The notes under the pieces are model-generated. The model was not told the DNA's origin. It made no database searches and saw only the letters and a program-made list of their open reading frames with translations. From Bacillus sp. BHET2 (GTDB lineage Bacteria > Bacillota > Bacilli > Bacillales > Bacillaceae_B), in NCBI RefSeq assembly GCF_005938125.1, contig NZ_VCQN01000002.1:186001-250000 (forward strand): a stretch of DNA of 64,000 nucleotides, written 5' to 3'. This document shows, piece after piece, positions 28,540-37,735 of this stretch. The stretch's first letter is position 1. Every line of letters begins with the position of its first letter. Position numbers and translations under genes: made by a program.

Positions 28540-28566
28540 AAAACCAGTAGCTTACCTACTGGTTTC
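28540..28566 (-). terminator. Terminator after bofC
   Basis: Arms AAACCAGTAG and CTACTGGTTT around a five-base loop, with an A/T run downstream on the minus strand, right after the bofC stop. Confidence 0.8.
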
Positions 28567-28572
28567 TCACTC

Positions 28573-29121
28573 TTATTTAGGAACAGAATAAGCTTTATAT
28601 TGTTCGAGAACCTCTTCATATTCTTGCTTGGATTTAATCGGGATGCCGTTGACTAAATCATCATGCCGTTTACTTTCAAGCTTTTCAACATCGATTTGGA
28701 AGAAGGATTGAATGATCTCAGCCTGCCCAGGTTTGCCATTAAAAATGGAGAGGACGCCATTATCAGATATACCAAAGTATCCATTGGTCTTCAAGAGAGG
28801 AGAAATATCATCTACTTGTTTTTGGAACACAACTTGATCCTCCGTCATATCCATCAATTGCCACTCTTCATAGGCTGCCCAGAAGTCTTCCATGCTCCAA
28901 ATCGTTTCCTGTACGATTTCCTCACTTACTTCACCATCAAGATATACTCTCTCCAGTATGACCGTGATCGTGTGGGCGGATGCGACCTCAGCAGGCGTTT
29001 CATTCAACTCAAGAAGAGAGCTCCCATCCGCCGCCTGTTTCTCTTCTGTATAAAAGAACGTGAAGTAAAAAGCACCGATTAACAACATCACCATAAACAC
29101 GATTCGAACCTTCATCGTCAT
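28573..29121 (-). CDS. bofC: Forespore intercompartmental signalling protein BofC
   Basis: About 182 residues, with an N-terminal membrane/signal segment (about 5-25) and an exported domain containing VILERVYLDGEVSEE and ETIWSMEDFWAAYEEWQL, typical of BofC. In B. subtilis it restrains the SpoIVB protease that signals pro-sigma-K processing. Start ATG at 29121 is preceded by GAGGTGA; a GTG at 29130 overlaps that site and was not chosen. Its target complex SpoIVFA/FB is encoded at 44.9-46.5 kb. Confidence 0.9.
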   Translation of the reverse strand: MTMKVRIVFMVMLLIGAFYFTFFYTEEKQAADGSSLLELNETPAEVASAHTITVILERVYLDGEVSEEIVQETIWSMEDFWAAYEEWQLMDMTEDQVVFQKQVDDISPLLKTNGYFGISDNGVLSIFNGKPGQAEIIQSFFQIDVEKLESKRHDDLVNGIPIKSKQEYEEVLEQYKAYSVPK

Positions 29122-29272
29122 CGTGATCACCTCGAACTTTATTTATGTAACACTCTATCCACTAGTCTTGCCAAACCCTGTTAAGAATATCCACTCTTCG
29201 GTTTTTTTTAGGGACGGACCTTACGAATGCTCATCTGAATCAGTTGTGCACATACATTCAGAAGAAAAAAAA

Positions 29273-29305
29273 GACTACTAAAGAGATCACTCTCTATTAG
29301 TAGTC
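29273..29305 (-). terminator. Terminator after coxA-like gene
   Basis: Minus-strand arms GACTACTAATAGAGA and TCTCTTTAGTAGTC followed by eight T residues. Confidence 0.85.
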
Positions 29306-29313
29306 GATCCTTG

Positions 29314-30045
29314 CTATTGATTGATTCGGTTCTTAACTGACTTAAACATATCGTGTATGTCGAAGTTAATTCCTTCTCTAGGGCCGCCGTCACGCAAATC
29401 ATTATCGATGTTTCTCACCCGGCTAAACGTTCCTTCATCCGTCACCACCGAAACCGTTCTTCCATGGAGGTAAGGCTTTACAGCTTTTTTCACTCGGGCT
29501 TTCGTTTCCTCGATTTTGCTATGATCGTCAAGCTCTACGGCAATGAGGACATCCGAACCATAAGCTACTGCGCGAACGTCACTGACGTTCTCAACCTTAC
29601 CTGTCACATCTCCTATTTTCTCAGCTAAATCCCCTTCATAAGCTGTGTAATAGGATCTTCTCGCTTGTCGCGTATTATCGTCCAGATGACCGTGATAATT
29701 TGCATCCCCATGGCTTGCTCGACCATCTTGAGCTAAGAAATTCTCATCATAACCAGCAAGTGGACTTGAAGGGTTTTGAGAATTTCCGCTTTCATCCTTG
29801 ACTTGAAGGAATTTGCGTTTCTTATTTCGGATATCCTGCCCCTCTTTTCCAACAGAATGATCATACATTTCAGTCAGAGGTCCGTCCCTCTCATCCCGTT
29901 TATCTCCACCATGGCCTTCGTTTGAGTAGTACCCAAGAGGCTCATAGGAGTTTGTATAACGATCTTGTGCTTTTTCACCACTATTACATGCTGTAAGACC
30001 CAGCGTCATGACGGCTGTTAATGGGACCATGAATAATCGTTTATT
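29314..30045 (-). CDS. YhcN/YlaJ-family sporulation lipoprotein, CoxA-like
   Basis: A 243-residue lipoprotein: signal peptide and lipobox LTAC at about residues 17-20, a charged Gly/Asp/Arg/Asn-rich middle, then a YhcN/YlaJ domain from about 135 (AEKIGDVTGKVENVSDVRAV through VVTDEGTFSRV). The TTG at 30045 is chosen because AAGGAGG lies eight bases before it and it begins a proper signal peptide; the longer frame to 30126 has neither. B. subtilis CoxA, a spore cortex lipoprotein of this family, is encoded next to safA in the same place. The assignment as coxA orthologue is by position and family. Confidence 0.82.
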   Translation of the reverse strand, partial: NKRLFMVPLTAVMTLGLTACNSGEKAQDRYTNSYEPLGYYSNEGHGGDKRDERDGPLTEMYDHSVGKEGQDIRNKKRKFLQVKDESGNSQNPSSPLAGYDENFLAQDGRASHGDANYHGHLDDNTRQARRSYYTAYEGDLAEKIGDVTGKVENVSDVRAVAYGSDVLIAVELDDHSKIEETKARVKKAVKPYLHGRTVSVVTDEGTFSRVRNIDNDLRDGGPREGINFDIHDMFKSVKNRINQ

Positions 30046-30150
30046 CAATGGTGATTCCTCCTTCAACCCAATACTTGAGCATATTCTCTGCTCACCATTA
30101 GGTTGTGAAAGGAGACACCCTTTCATTCAATCAATGTTTGGATTGATCTC

Positions 30151-31125
30151 CTACAATTGGGTATTGATTCGCTTCACTTCTCCATGAAGCTCTTGATTGA
30201 ATTGCATGCGCTCTGGAAATTGTTGAATCGTTACATTCATTAAATAGCCCCATACCCGCTGTTTATAATATTGATCTTCACGAATAAACCGATTCCATTC
30301 CCTGAATACATCTGTCGGATACATCAATCCAAGGTAAAAAATAAGCTGATCTTCATAAGAATGAAATGCTTCTATACCCTTGATCTTAGAGAGGGACCAA
30401 TTCATATGAGGTAAAATGCGGTTACAATATTGGAGATCATCGGTCATTTCAGTTGAAAGAGACATTAAATCAAAGTCAATCATATACACGACTCCATTTT
30501 TTCCCCTTAAAAAATTATGGTGCGCTACATCTCCATGGGTAATACATTTTCCAGGTTCAAAAACCCCGATCGACTTTAATTCCTTCAATGCCCACTTTCC
30601 CCATTCTAAATAAGTATACAAATAATAAGGTTGAATGAATGCTTGCAAGTAGGGAAGATTATATTGAAACTGCATCATCCGTTTTTTCCATTTTTTCAAC
30701 CATTTGTACTGTGGTACCTCTTCAGTCCATGATTGATGAATGTTTTTGGAGACAGAATGAAATTTCTTCAATACATGCAATGCATCTCTCCGATCTTTTG
30801 GTTGATCATAGCTTATAGGGCTCGACGTTTCTAACCAGGTGGTAATACCAATCGGAGATCCTTCAAACAGTAACATTTCATTTTCGTGGATAGGATGAAA
30901 TGGAAGGACATGGTGGAAATTCTCTCTTAACAAGCTTGAAATCAAACGTTCCTGCAGCATGAACTTCAATTGATTGGGGAATCGTTTCACAAACCATTTT
31001 CGCCCATTGGTTTTCAACACCCACTTCCCTTCTTTAATCCGTTTCAAGGATGCTCCGGAATCCTGTAACTTCATTTGCAAATAAGAAAGGAGACGATATG
31101 AATAATCGTCCCCTCGTGCAAGCAT
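30151..31125 (-). CDS. APH/CotS-like phosphotransferase in safA operon
   Basis: A 324-residue protein with an aminoglycoside-phosphotransferase/choline-kinase fold: the catalytic loop HGDVAHHNFL near residue 226 and metal motif YMIDFDLM near 245 are both intact. An N-terminal lobe holds WFVKRFP with the ATP-binding lysine. ATG at 31125 starts one base after the safA stop, with AAGGA as its Shine-Dalgarno site inside safA. Close packing with safA and the coxA-like gene suggests a role in spore-coat assembly, as for CotS/CotH/YutH-type kinases; the substrate is unknown. Confidence 0.82.
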   Translation of the reverse strand: MLARGDDYSYRLLSYLQMKLQDSGASLKRIKEGKWVLKTNGRKWFVKRFPNQLKFMLQERLISSLLRENFHHVLPFHPIHENEMLLFEGSPIGITTWLETSSPISYDQPKDRRDALHVLKKFHSVSKNIHQSWTEEVPQYKWLKKWKKRMMQFQYNLPYLQAFIQPYYLYTYLEWGKWALKELKSIGVFEPGKCITHGDVAHHNFLRGKNGVVYMIDFDLMSLSTEMTDDLQYCNRILPHMNWSLSKIKGIEAFHSYEDQLIFYLGLMYPTDVFREWNRFIREDQYYKQRVWGYLMNVTIQQFPERMQFNQELHGEVKRINTQL

Positions 31126-31126
31126 G

Positions 31127-32749
31127 TTATCCTTCAAAGTCGTCATCATTAAAATTCGGCATTGCAAATGCTCTTGGACCAAACATTCCTTGAGGTCCCA
31201 TTTGCATTCCCTGACCTTGAGGTCCCATTGGCATCCCTTGACCACCTTGTGGACCCATCGGCATTCCCATTCCCTGCCCTTGAGGTCCCATCGGCATTCC
31301 TTGACCAGGCATTCCTTGACCAGGCATTCCTTGGCCCATCATTCCCGGTCCAAAGCCATAGGGGTTTTGCTGCATTCCTTGGGGCATTTGTTGTTGCATT
31401 TGCTGCTGCATCATTGGATGATGCATTGGGCCGTACCCTTGAGGACCACCGCATCCACAGTCACCCTGATCGCTTGCTCCCATTACATTTGATGGTTGAC
31501 CCATCGGCATTTGTGCTCCCATTACGTTTGACGGCTGCCCCATCGGCATTTGGTGTCCGTTCATCATAGGAGGAGACTCTTCTGACATAGCTCCCTGCAC
31601 TTGACCTCCTGGACCCATCGGATATCCTCCATGGAATCCAGGTCCCGGCATGACAGGAGAGACCGGATAGCAATTTTGAGGGTACATCATTGGCTGTTGT
31701 GGCATTTGAGCAGTTGGGTAATCTTCATCGGAAGCACCCATTACTCCAGATGGCTGACCCATCGGTTGTTGCATTGGTTGCTGCATGTGCATCGGCATCT
31801 GCATCGGTTGTTGCATCGGCTGCTGCATGTGCATCGGCATCTGCATCGGCTGTTGCATCGGCATCTGTCCATTTGGCATGTAAGGCATAACAGACGAAGA
31901 TTCTTCATCATATCCCATTTGATGCATCATTGGCATGTTCTGCATTCCAGGCATCGATTGAGCACCTTGAACCTGATTCCCAGGTCCCATAGGCATTCCC
32001 TGCTGCCCCATTGGCATTCCTTGACCCATAGGCATTCCTTGACCCATAGGCATTCCTTGGCCCATTGGCATTCCATACCCTGCTCCCGGATGCATCCCTC
32101 CATGTGGTGGGCAGAAACCTGGTCCTGGCATAACTGGTGATACAGGTACGCAATTATTCGGGTTATTATACATAGGCTGGGTATTCCCTCCTTGTGGTTG
32201 TGATGGCATTTGTAAGCTTTCTTCCTCTTGAACACCTTTTACGGCTTCCTGCTTCGGTTTTGGCATTGGCTTAGGCTGTTCTTTTGCTTTCGGAAGTACA
32301 TTGGTAGGTTTAGGCGGCGATTTTGGTTTTGGCTTCGCTTGCTGTTTTGGCTGTTGCACTTGCATGTTCGCCATATTCATCATGTAGTAGTTGTTTATAT
32401 CTATTTCCGGGACTACTGGTTGAGGCATTTTTGGCGCGAATGGCTTTTGAGCTTCTTTTGGCTTTTCTTTCTTTGGTTCTTGTACTGGCATGGCCATAGG
32501 CTTCTGCTCTTTGAACGGATGCTCAGCTTTAGGCATCTCCTTCTTAGGCATTTCCTTGGATCCGTATTTGATTTGAGTCTCTTTTTTTACGGAACCGCCT
32601 GTAGTCGGCACTTTAATCTTCATTCCCGGCATAATCATATCCGGGTTTGAAAGCTGGGCATTCATTTGTTTTAATTCTTCGAAATTCACGCCATACTTCT
32701 TGGCGATTTTCCAAAGAGTATCTCCTTTTTGAACAATATGGATTTTCAC
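31127..32749 (-). CDS. safA: Spore coat assembly protein SafA (LysM), repeat-rich
   Basis: A 540-residue spore coat/cortex interface protein. A single LysM domain lies at residues about 2-48 (IHIVQKGDTLWKIAKKYGV), nearly as in B. subtilis SafA. A Lys/Pro/Glu region (50-190) follows, then a long low-complexity region rich in Met, Pro, Gly, Gln. It contains tandem GMPMGQ units and QPMQMPMHMQ blocks, and paired NNPNNCVPVSPVMPGPGF-like and QMPMGQPSNVMGA repeats. GTG at 32749 has GGAGG eight bases upstream; the frame to 32770 was rejected. SafA organises the inner coat in the mother cell. The C-terminus is much richer in Met/Gln than in B. subtilis. Confidence 0.9.
   Translation of the reverse strand: MKIHIVQKGDTLWKIAKKYGVNFEELKQMNAQLSNPDMIMPGMKIKVPTTGGSVKKETQIKYGSKEMPKKEMPKAEHPFKEQKPMAMPVQEPKKEKPKEAQKPFAPKMPQPVVPEIDINNYYMMNMANMQVQQPKQQAKPKPKSPPKPTNVLPKAKEQPKPMPKPKQEAVKGVQEEESLQMPSQPQGGNTQPMYNNPNNCVPVSPVMPGPGFCPPHGGMHPGAGYGMPMGQGMPMGQGMPMGQGMPMGQQGMPMGPGNQVQGAQSMPGMQNMPMMHQMGYDEESSSVMPYMPNGQMPMQQPMQMPMHMQQPMQQPMQMPMHMQQPMQQPMGQPSGVMGASDEDYPTAQMPQQPMMYPQNCYPVSPVMPGPGFHGGYPMGPGGQVQGAMSEESPPMMNGHQMPMGQPSNVMGAQMPMGQPSNVMGASDQGDCGCGGPQGYGPMHHPMMQQQMQQQMPQGMQQNPYGFGPGMMGQGMPGQGMPGQGMPMGPQGQGMGMPMGPQGGQGMPMGPQGQGMQMGPQGMFGPRAFAMPNFNDDDFEG
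31990..32075. repeat. Tandem 18-bp repeats inside safA
   Basis: Four to five copies of an 18-base unit around CCCATAGGCATTCCTTGA (plus strand), encoding GMPMGQ hexapeptides. Copies differ by single bases, so slippage could change the repeat number. Confidence 0.8.
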
Positions 32750-32780
32750 TCTTTTTCCCTCCTCAGGCATAAGTCTATAT

Positions 32781-32811
32781 ATCCTATGACAAGATAGGCA
32801 AATTGCTATTC
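32781..32811 (-). promoter_or_regulatory. Possible sigma-E promoter of safA
   Basis: GAATAGC (32811-32805) and CATAGGAT (32788-32781) resemble the sigma-E boxes KMATATT and CATACANT, but the 16-base spacing is slightly long. safA is sigma-E-dependent in B. subtilis. Confidence 0.35.
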
Positions 32812-32845
32812 ATCTACATAAAAACTTATGAGATAGCAAAAAAAA

Positions 32846-32876
32846 ATATACCGTCTCGAGGCTCGAGACGATATAT
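32846..32876 (-). terminator. Terminator after nadA
   Basis: Near-perfect palindrome with arms CGTCTCGAG and CTCGAGACG, extended by ATAT, followed on the minus strand by nine T residues. Confidence 0.85.
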
Positions 32877-32907
32877 TTCAGCTTGATTATTTTACTATTT
32901 ATATGCA

Positions 32908-34014
32908 TTATGCACGGGTTAACATGCGCTCTAAAGCGAAAATCGCATTCTTTGAAACTTCTTTCTCCACTTTAATGATATTCTCAGGATTTCCTTCCAA
33001 AATATTCTCCAGTGACCATAACAGATGGGGCAAATCAATGCGATTCATCGTTAAGCATGGGCACATATATGGATTCAGTGAAACTATCGTCTTATCAGGA
33101 TGTCGATGAATCAGTCTCTTCACAAGATTCATTTCTGTGCCGATTGCCCAGGCTGATCCTTGAGGAGATTGCTCAATCGTTTCAATAATAAATTTCGTAC
33201 TTCCATTTAAATCAGATTTCTCCACTACTTCACGACGACATTCAGGATGTACAATGATCTTCATGTCAGGATGATTCTTACGTATATCTTCTGTATTCTT
33301 CACAGTGAAATTTTCGTGAACGGAACAGTGCCCTTTCCACAAAATCACCTTCACTTCATCTATTTCCCCATCGTAGACGAGCTCGTTTAAGAGCGGATCC
33401 CACACAGCCATTTCACTTAAGGAAACACCGAGATCAGCTGCCGTGTTACGGCCTAAATGCTGATCAGGCAAGAAAAGTATACGTGGCTTTTCTCCCAATG
33501 CCCATTCAACCATCTTATGGGCATTTGAAGACGTCACTGTGGCTCCCCCATTCATACCGACAAAGCTTTTGATGGCGGCAGTGGAATTGACATAGGTGAG
33601 AGGAATGATCGTGTCTCCGAACATTTCCATCAATTTGGTCCATGCCTTTTCTGTTTGATAAATATCAGCCATATCGGCCATGGAGCACCCAGCCCTCATA
33701 TCGGGTAGGATCACGGATTGATCTTCATCAGTTAGTATATCAGCCGTTTCAGCCATAAAGTGAACCCCGCAAAACACAATATAATCTGCTTCTTTATTCT
33801 CTGCGGAAATTTGTGCAAGTTGAAGGGAGTCACCAACCGCATCAGCGAATTGAATCACTTCGTCTTTTTGATAATGATGCCCTGGGATAAAAAGCTTCTT
33901 TCCTAACCGGAGTTTGATCTCCCTCACTCTATTTTCCATTTCTTCTATCGAGAGACTTGTGATCGATGATGGTAAAATGCCCGTTTCTTTCGTTAATTCT
34001 TCAAGTAATCCCAT
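32908..34014 (-). CDS. nadA: Quinolinate synthase NadA
   Basis: A 368-residue [4Fe-4S] enzyme that condenses iminoaspartate with DHAP to quinolinate. Three conserved cysteines are visible: FCGVHFMAE (near 104), HPECRREV (near 255) and YMCPCLTM (near 318), the last with an extra Cys that is typical of the Bacillus type. ATG at 34014 has AAAGGGG seven bases upstream; an ATG at 34020 overlaps the nadC stop but is too close to that site. Last gene of nadB-nadC-nadA. Confidence 0.96.
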   Translation of the reverse strand: MGLLEELTKETGILPSSITSLSIEEMENRVREIKLRLGKKLFIPGHHYQKDEVIQFADAVGDSLQLAQISAENKEADYIVFCGVHFMAETADILTDEDQSVILPDMRAGCSMADMADIYQTEKAWTKLMEMFGDTIIPLTYVNSTAAIKSFVGMNGGATVTSSNAHKMVEWALGEKPRILFLPDQHLGRNTAADLGVSLSEMAVWDPLLNELVYDGEIDEVKVILWKGHCSVHENFTVKNTEDIRKNHPDMKIIVHPECRREVVEKSDLNGSTKFIIETIEQSPQGSAWAIGTEMNLVKRLIHRHPDKTIVSLNPYMCPCLTMNRIDLPHLLWSLENILEGNPENIIKVEKEVSKNAIFALERMLTRA

Positions 34015-34016
34015 GT

Positions 34017-34865
34017 TCATACCCCTTTCCTGATTCCTACCCGCGCGCTAATATCAAGTGATTTCACAGAATGTGTCAAGTATCCCAGGGAAATATAATG
34101 GACCCCTGTTGCTGCATACTCATTCAGATGTTCCCTCGTAATTCCTCCTGATGCTTCCGTCATGATATGAGGAGGGACAAGCGAGATCCACTCCTGAATC
34201 GAACGGGGGCTGCAGTTATCGAACATAATGACATCAGCCCCGCTTTCAATCGCTTCTATTAATTGATCCTTCGTTTCAATCTCCACTTCCACTTTCACCA
34301 TATGACCGATTTGACTTTTCACCCGCTTGACAGCTTCCGTGATCGATCCTGAAAATGAAATGTGATTGTCCTTTAACATGACCGCATCATAAAGACCATT
34401 TCTATGGTTGAATCCTCCACCGGTCCTTACAGCATATTTCTCAAGCATCCTTAGGCCAGGTGTTGTTTTCCTGGTATCACATATCCGGACTCCACTGCCT
34501 TTCACCTGTTCAACTGCCCGGTACGTTTCAGTGGCGATGCCGCTCATTCTTTGGATCAGATTGAGAACCACACGTTCCGCTTGAAGGAGGTCTGCCATCG
34601 GACCTCTGATTTCAGCAATTCGTTGTCCGCTCTCCACCACTTCACCATCATCTGCAAGTACCTGAACGATAATCGAAGGATTGAAGAGAAGAAACCCGAT
34701 CTCAATCACATCTCTCCCACAAAAAATCCCCCTCTCCTTCATCAGAAAGGAAAAGGATCCTTCATCGCCTTTCGTGAACAGGACCTGTGAAGATAGATCT
34801 CCATCTCCTAGGTCTTCACGATAATACTCTTCAAGCATAGATTTTAGTTTCATTTTGTTCATCAT
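34017..34865 (-). CDS. nadC: Nicotinate-nucleotide pyrophosphorylase (carboxylating) NadC
   Basis: A 282-residue type II phosphoribosyltransferase that turns quinolinate and PRPP into Na[40 protein letters not shown] and [10 protein letters not shown] are present. The start overlaps nadB by 35 bases; ATG 34865 or 34862 may be used behind AAGGTGG. Middle gene of the de novo NAD operon. Confidence 0.97.
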   Translation of the reverse strand: MMNKMKLKSMLEEYYREDLGDGDLSSQVLFTKGDEGSFSFLMKERGIFCGRDVIEIGFLLFNPSIIVQVLADDGEVVESGQRIAEIRGPMADLLQAERVVLNLIQRMSGIATETYRAVEQVKGSGVRICDTRKTTPGLRMLEKYAVRTGGGFNHRNGLYDAVMLKDNHISFSGSITEAVKRVKSQIGHMVKVEVEIETKDQLIEAIESGADVIMFDNCSPRSIQEWISLVPPHIMTEASGGITREHLNEYAATGVHYISLGYLTHSVKSLDISARVGIRKGV

Positions 34866-36423
34866 ATTCCACCTTCAATCGCCCTTCATTGTTTTGTAAA
34901 ACCAGTTTTCTCTTGAGCCATTTATCATTATCTTCCTGTGGGAAATCAGCACGGATATGCCCTCCTCTGCTTTCTGTCCTAACGATAGCGGACTCGGTGA
35001 CAAGCAGACTGACGATCCACAAGAAATAGATGTGAATCTCTTCACGTGAGTTAAAATCGATATGCTCCTGAAATGTTAGTGGCTGTTGTCTTAACCATTT
35101 CAAATGTGTGATCATTCCTTCTTCCTCACGGATAATCCCAACATGATGGATCATTCTTTCCTTAAGCTCTTCAGACTGAAATGGAACGTGCAGAGGTTCT
35201 CCACCTTTAATCTGACCAAACGCAGGTGAAAAATGGAGGGCCTGGTTAACCCCATTTTGATTAAGGAATGCCCCAAGCCGTTCCCCATATACTAACCCTT
35301 CCAATAATGAGTTACTCGCCAGTCGGTTTGCTCCGTGAATGCCACTGCACGCAACCTCTCCAATCGCATATAGGCCGGGAATATTAGTTCTCCCTACAGA
35401 ATCGGTTAAAATTCCTCCCATGATAAAGTGACATCCCGGGGCAACAGGGATCATCCCGTCTTCAATTGGCACACCATGCTTTATGCATAGACTGGTTATC
35501 GAAGGGAACTTTGTCTGAAAATCTTCAATTCTACTAATATCCAAGTACACGTTTCTTCCCTTCTGCCTCTCTTTAAATATGCATTCAGCCACAATATGCC
35601 GGGGGGCAAGTTCCAAGAAAGGATCGACTCCGTCCATAATCCTTTCTCCCCTATCGTTCAAGAGATGAGCCCCTTCCCCTCTTACCGCCTCTGAAATAAG
35701 ACCGCACGTTTTCCCGTTCATCCAGAGCAAGGTTGGATGAAACTGAATGAACTCCATATCTGACAGCTTTGCCCCGGCAAGAAAGGCAAGAGCCATACCA
35801 TCTCCCGTAACCGCTGGATGATTGGATGTAGCCGGGTACAATCCGCCGATTCCTCCTGTCGCCAACACAACATGGGGAGCATAATAGTAGCGGATAGCAT
35901 CGCTCTTATCCTTCGTTTTCACACCACAGCAATAGCCCGAATCATCTTTTACAAGCTCGTAGGCCATTTCACCTGTAATGAATTCGACCTTTTTTTCTGA
36001 AAGGGTTTCGAGTAAGTGTTTTATGACATACTTTCCGGTCTGATCCCCACCACAATGTACGATACGATGTTCACTGTGGGCACCCTCCATCCCAAGTGAA
36101 AGACCTCCATCTCTTTCACGATCAAAGGGTGCTCCTTCATTAACCAGGGATTCTACGATTCTTTTTCCATCCAATATGAGTTCGGTCACACGATTTGCAT
36201 CCCCGTGGTAGCGTCCTGCTTCCAATGTATCTTCAGAATGAGCTTGAACAGTATCCTTAAATCCCAACGGAGCCGCAATCCCTCCTTGGGCCAGGTAAGA
36301 GTTGCCGCTTTCGATTTCTTCCTTTGTGATAATCATCACATAAAATTGATCTTGAAGTTGTCGCGCCAATTGTAAAGCGGCAATGCCACTTCCAATGATG
36401 ATAATATCGGTTTTTTTCATCAA
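34831..36423 (-). CDS. nadB: L-aspartate oxidase NadB
   Basis: A 530-residue FAD enzyme (fumarate reductase/succinate dehydrogenase flavoprotein family) that oxidises aspartate to iminoaspartate. The N-terminal dinucleotide motif is IIIGSGIAALQLA, with SYLAQGGIAAP near 44 and the FAD/catalytic region GANRLASNSLLEGLVYGER near 360. ATG has AGGAGGGT upstream. Divergent from nifS across a NiaR-like operator. Confidence 0.96.
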   Translation of the reverse strand: MMKKTDIIIIGSGIAALQLARQLQDQFYVMIITKEEIESGNSYLAQGGIAAPLGFKDTVQAHSEDTLEAGRYHGDANRVTELILDGKRIVESLVNEGAPFDRERDGGLSLGMEGAHSEHRIVHCGGDQTGKYVIKHLLETLSEKKVEFITGEMAYELVKDDSGYCCGVKTKDKSDAIRYYYAPHVVLATGGIGGLYPATSNHPAVTGDGMALAFLAGAKLSDMEFIQFHPTLLWMNGKTCGLISEAVRGEGAHLLNDRGERIMDGVDPFLELAPRHIVAECIFKERQKGRNVYLDISRIEDFQTKFPSITSLCIKHGVPIEDGMIPVAPGCHFIMGGILTDSVGRTNIPGLYAIGEVACSGIHGANRLASNSLLEGLVYGERLGAFLNQNGVNQALHFSPAFGQIKGGEPLHVPFQSEELKERMIHHVGIIREEEGMITHLKWLRQQPLTFQEHIDFNSREEIHIYFLWIVSLLVTESAIVRTESRGGHIRADFPQEDNDKWLKRKLVLQNNEGRLKVEYDEQNETKIYA

Positions 36424-36445
36424 AAACCCTCCTGATTATTTACAG

Positions 36446-36457
36446 GTGTCTTGACAC
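36446..36457. promoter_or_regulatory. NiaR-like operator between nadB and nifS
   Basis: GTGTCTTGACAC is an inverted repeat (GTGTC/GACAC, two-base spacer) within ACAGGTGTCTTGACACAT. It overlaps the -35 box of the nifS promoter and lies in the nadB leader. The NiaR repressor is encoded by the next operon, and its known sites are of this kind. Confidence 0.6.
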
Positions 36458-36480
36458 ATATATTTACACATCTTTAAACT
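36451..36480 (+). promoter_or_regulatory. Sigma-A promoter of nifS-niaR
   Basis: TTGACA (36451-36456) and TAAACT (36475-36480), 18 bases apart. The -35 box is inside the NiaR-like inverted repeat. Confidence 0.55.
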
Positions 36481-36545
36481 AATGACAAGAGTTTTTTACT
36501 GGACTCATATATTCAGACTATTAATTCAAAAAGGCAGGTTACACG

Positions 36546-37682
36546 ATGAACTATTTTGATTACGCCGCTACCACCCCTGTTGACCGTGAAAGTTTACATG
36601 TTTATCAAACAGTAAGCGAGGAGTTCTGGGGAAATCCAAGCAGTCTTCACGATATTGGAGGAAAAGCTAAGCAGCTACTAACAAAATGCAGAGAAAGATT
36701 AGCAGATATGCTTGAAGTACCTGCTAAAGGACTTTACTTTACTTCTGGAGGAACGGAAGGAAATCATTTAGCACTCGTTACATTGGCGCTTAGTAGACAA
36801 GGAAAAGGAAAACACATCATTATTGGGGGAGCGGAACATTCATCCCTCCATTCATCTGCCGACTTCCTTACACAATGGGGCTTTACCGTGACAAAGATCC
36901 CTCTTACGTCTCAAGGAATGATTGACATGGACATATTAGAACAATCGATTTCAGAAGAAACAACCGTCGTAAGCATTGGACACGTTAACGGAGAAATCGG
37001 GACGATCCAGCCTTTGCACGCCATTAAGAATCTATTGGTAAGTCGTAATATTTTCCTTCACAGTGACATGATTCAAGCATTCGGAAAGATAGACATAAGG
37101 GAATTTACATCGGTCGTAGACTGCTTCACCCTTTCATCTCACAAAATCTATGGTCCCAAGGGAGTCGGAGCCCTGTACATCAATCCGGCACTCGATGTTT
37201 CCCCTATGATCCCCGGACAAACCCATGAGGACGGATTCAGGGGAGGAACGGTGAATCTGCCAGGAATAGCAGGTTTTGTGTCAGCTGCAAGCATTTGTCG
37301 TGACACCATTGAAACATTACACTATACCAGACTGAGAACTCATTTCTTATCTCAACTAGAAGAGCGGATCCCCGGCTCCTTCACCATCTATGAAGGGCCG
37401 GAACATGCACAGCTCCCACACGTAATAGGACTTGGAATTCACGGCCTTGAGGGCCAATGGCTCATGCTCGAATGCAACCGGCGGGGAATCGGCATATCCA
37501 CAGGGAGTGCATGTGGAGCAGGAAGTATGCCTAATACGATGAAAAGCATGGGGGTCAGTCATAGGGCAGGAAAAGAATTCATCCGGATATCGTTTGGCAG
37601 AGATACAGATGTTGATCACGTTAACTCATTGGTGGTCGCATTATCTGACATACATGGGAAGCATGTAACTTCCTTAACTTGA
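36546..37682 (+). CDS. nifS: Cysteine desulfurase NifS (NAD-linked)
   Basis: A 378-residue class V PLP enzyme. The N-terminus is YFDYAATTPVD, the PLP-lysine is in SSHKIYGPKGVG near residue 202, and the sulfur-carrying Cys is in STGSACGAGS near 322. In B. subtilis, NifS at this locus matures the iron-sulfur cluster of NadA. Divergent from nadBCA and overlapping with the region before niaR. ATG follows AAGGCAGG. Confidence 0.93.
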   Translation: MNYFDYAATTPVDRESLHVYQTVSEEFWGNPSSLHDIGGKAKQLLTKCRERLADMLEVPAKGLYFTSGGTEGNHLALVTLALSRQGKGKHIIIGGAEHSSLHSSADFLTQWGFTVTKIPLTSQGMIDMDILEQSISEETTVVSIGHVNGEIGTIQPLHAIKNLLVSRNIFLHSDMIQAFGKIDIREFTSVVDCFTLSSHKIYGPKGVGALYINPALDVSPMIPGQTHEDGFRGGTVNLPGIAGFVSAASICRDTIETLHYTRLRTHFLSQLEERIPGSFTIYEGPEHAQLPHVIGLGIHGLEGQWLMLECNRRGIGISTGSACGAGSMPNTMKSMGVSHRAGKEFIRISFGRDTDVDHVNSLVVALSDIHGKHVTSLT

Positions 37683-37735
37683 AGATCGAGTTGTGGTATG
37701 ATTTCCTATATCAATTGTGGACGGAGGAGATACCT

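Noticed and set aside
29208..29402. Minus-strand frame of 64 codons after bofC
   Set aside because: It overlaps the coxA-like gene and its terminator; no ribosome site.
31149..32235. Several long frames on both strands inside safA
   Set aside because: They are shadows of its repetitive, stop-poor coding sequence.
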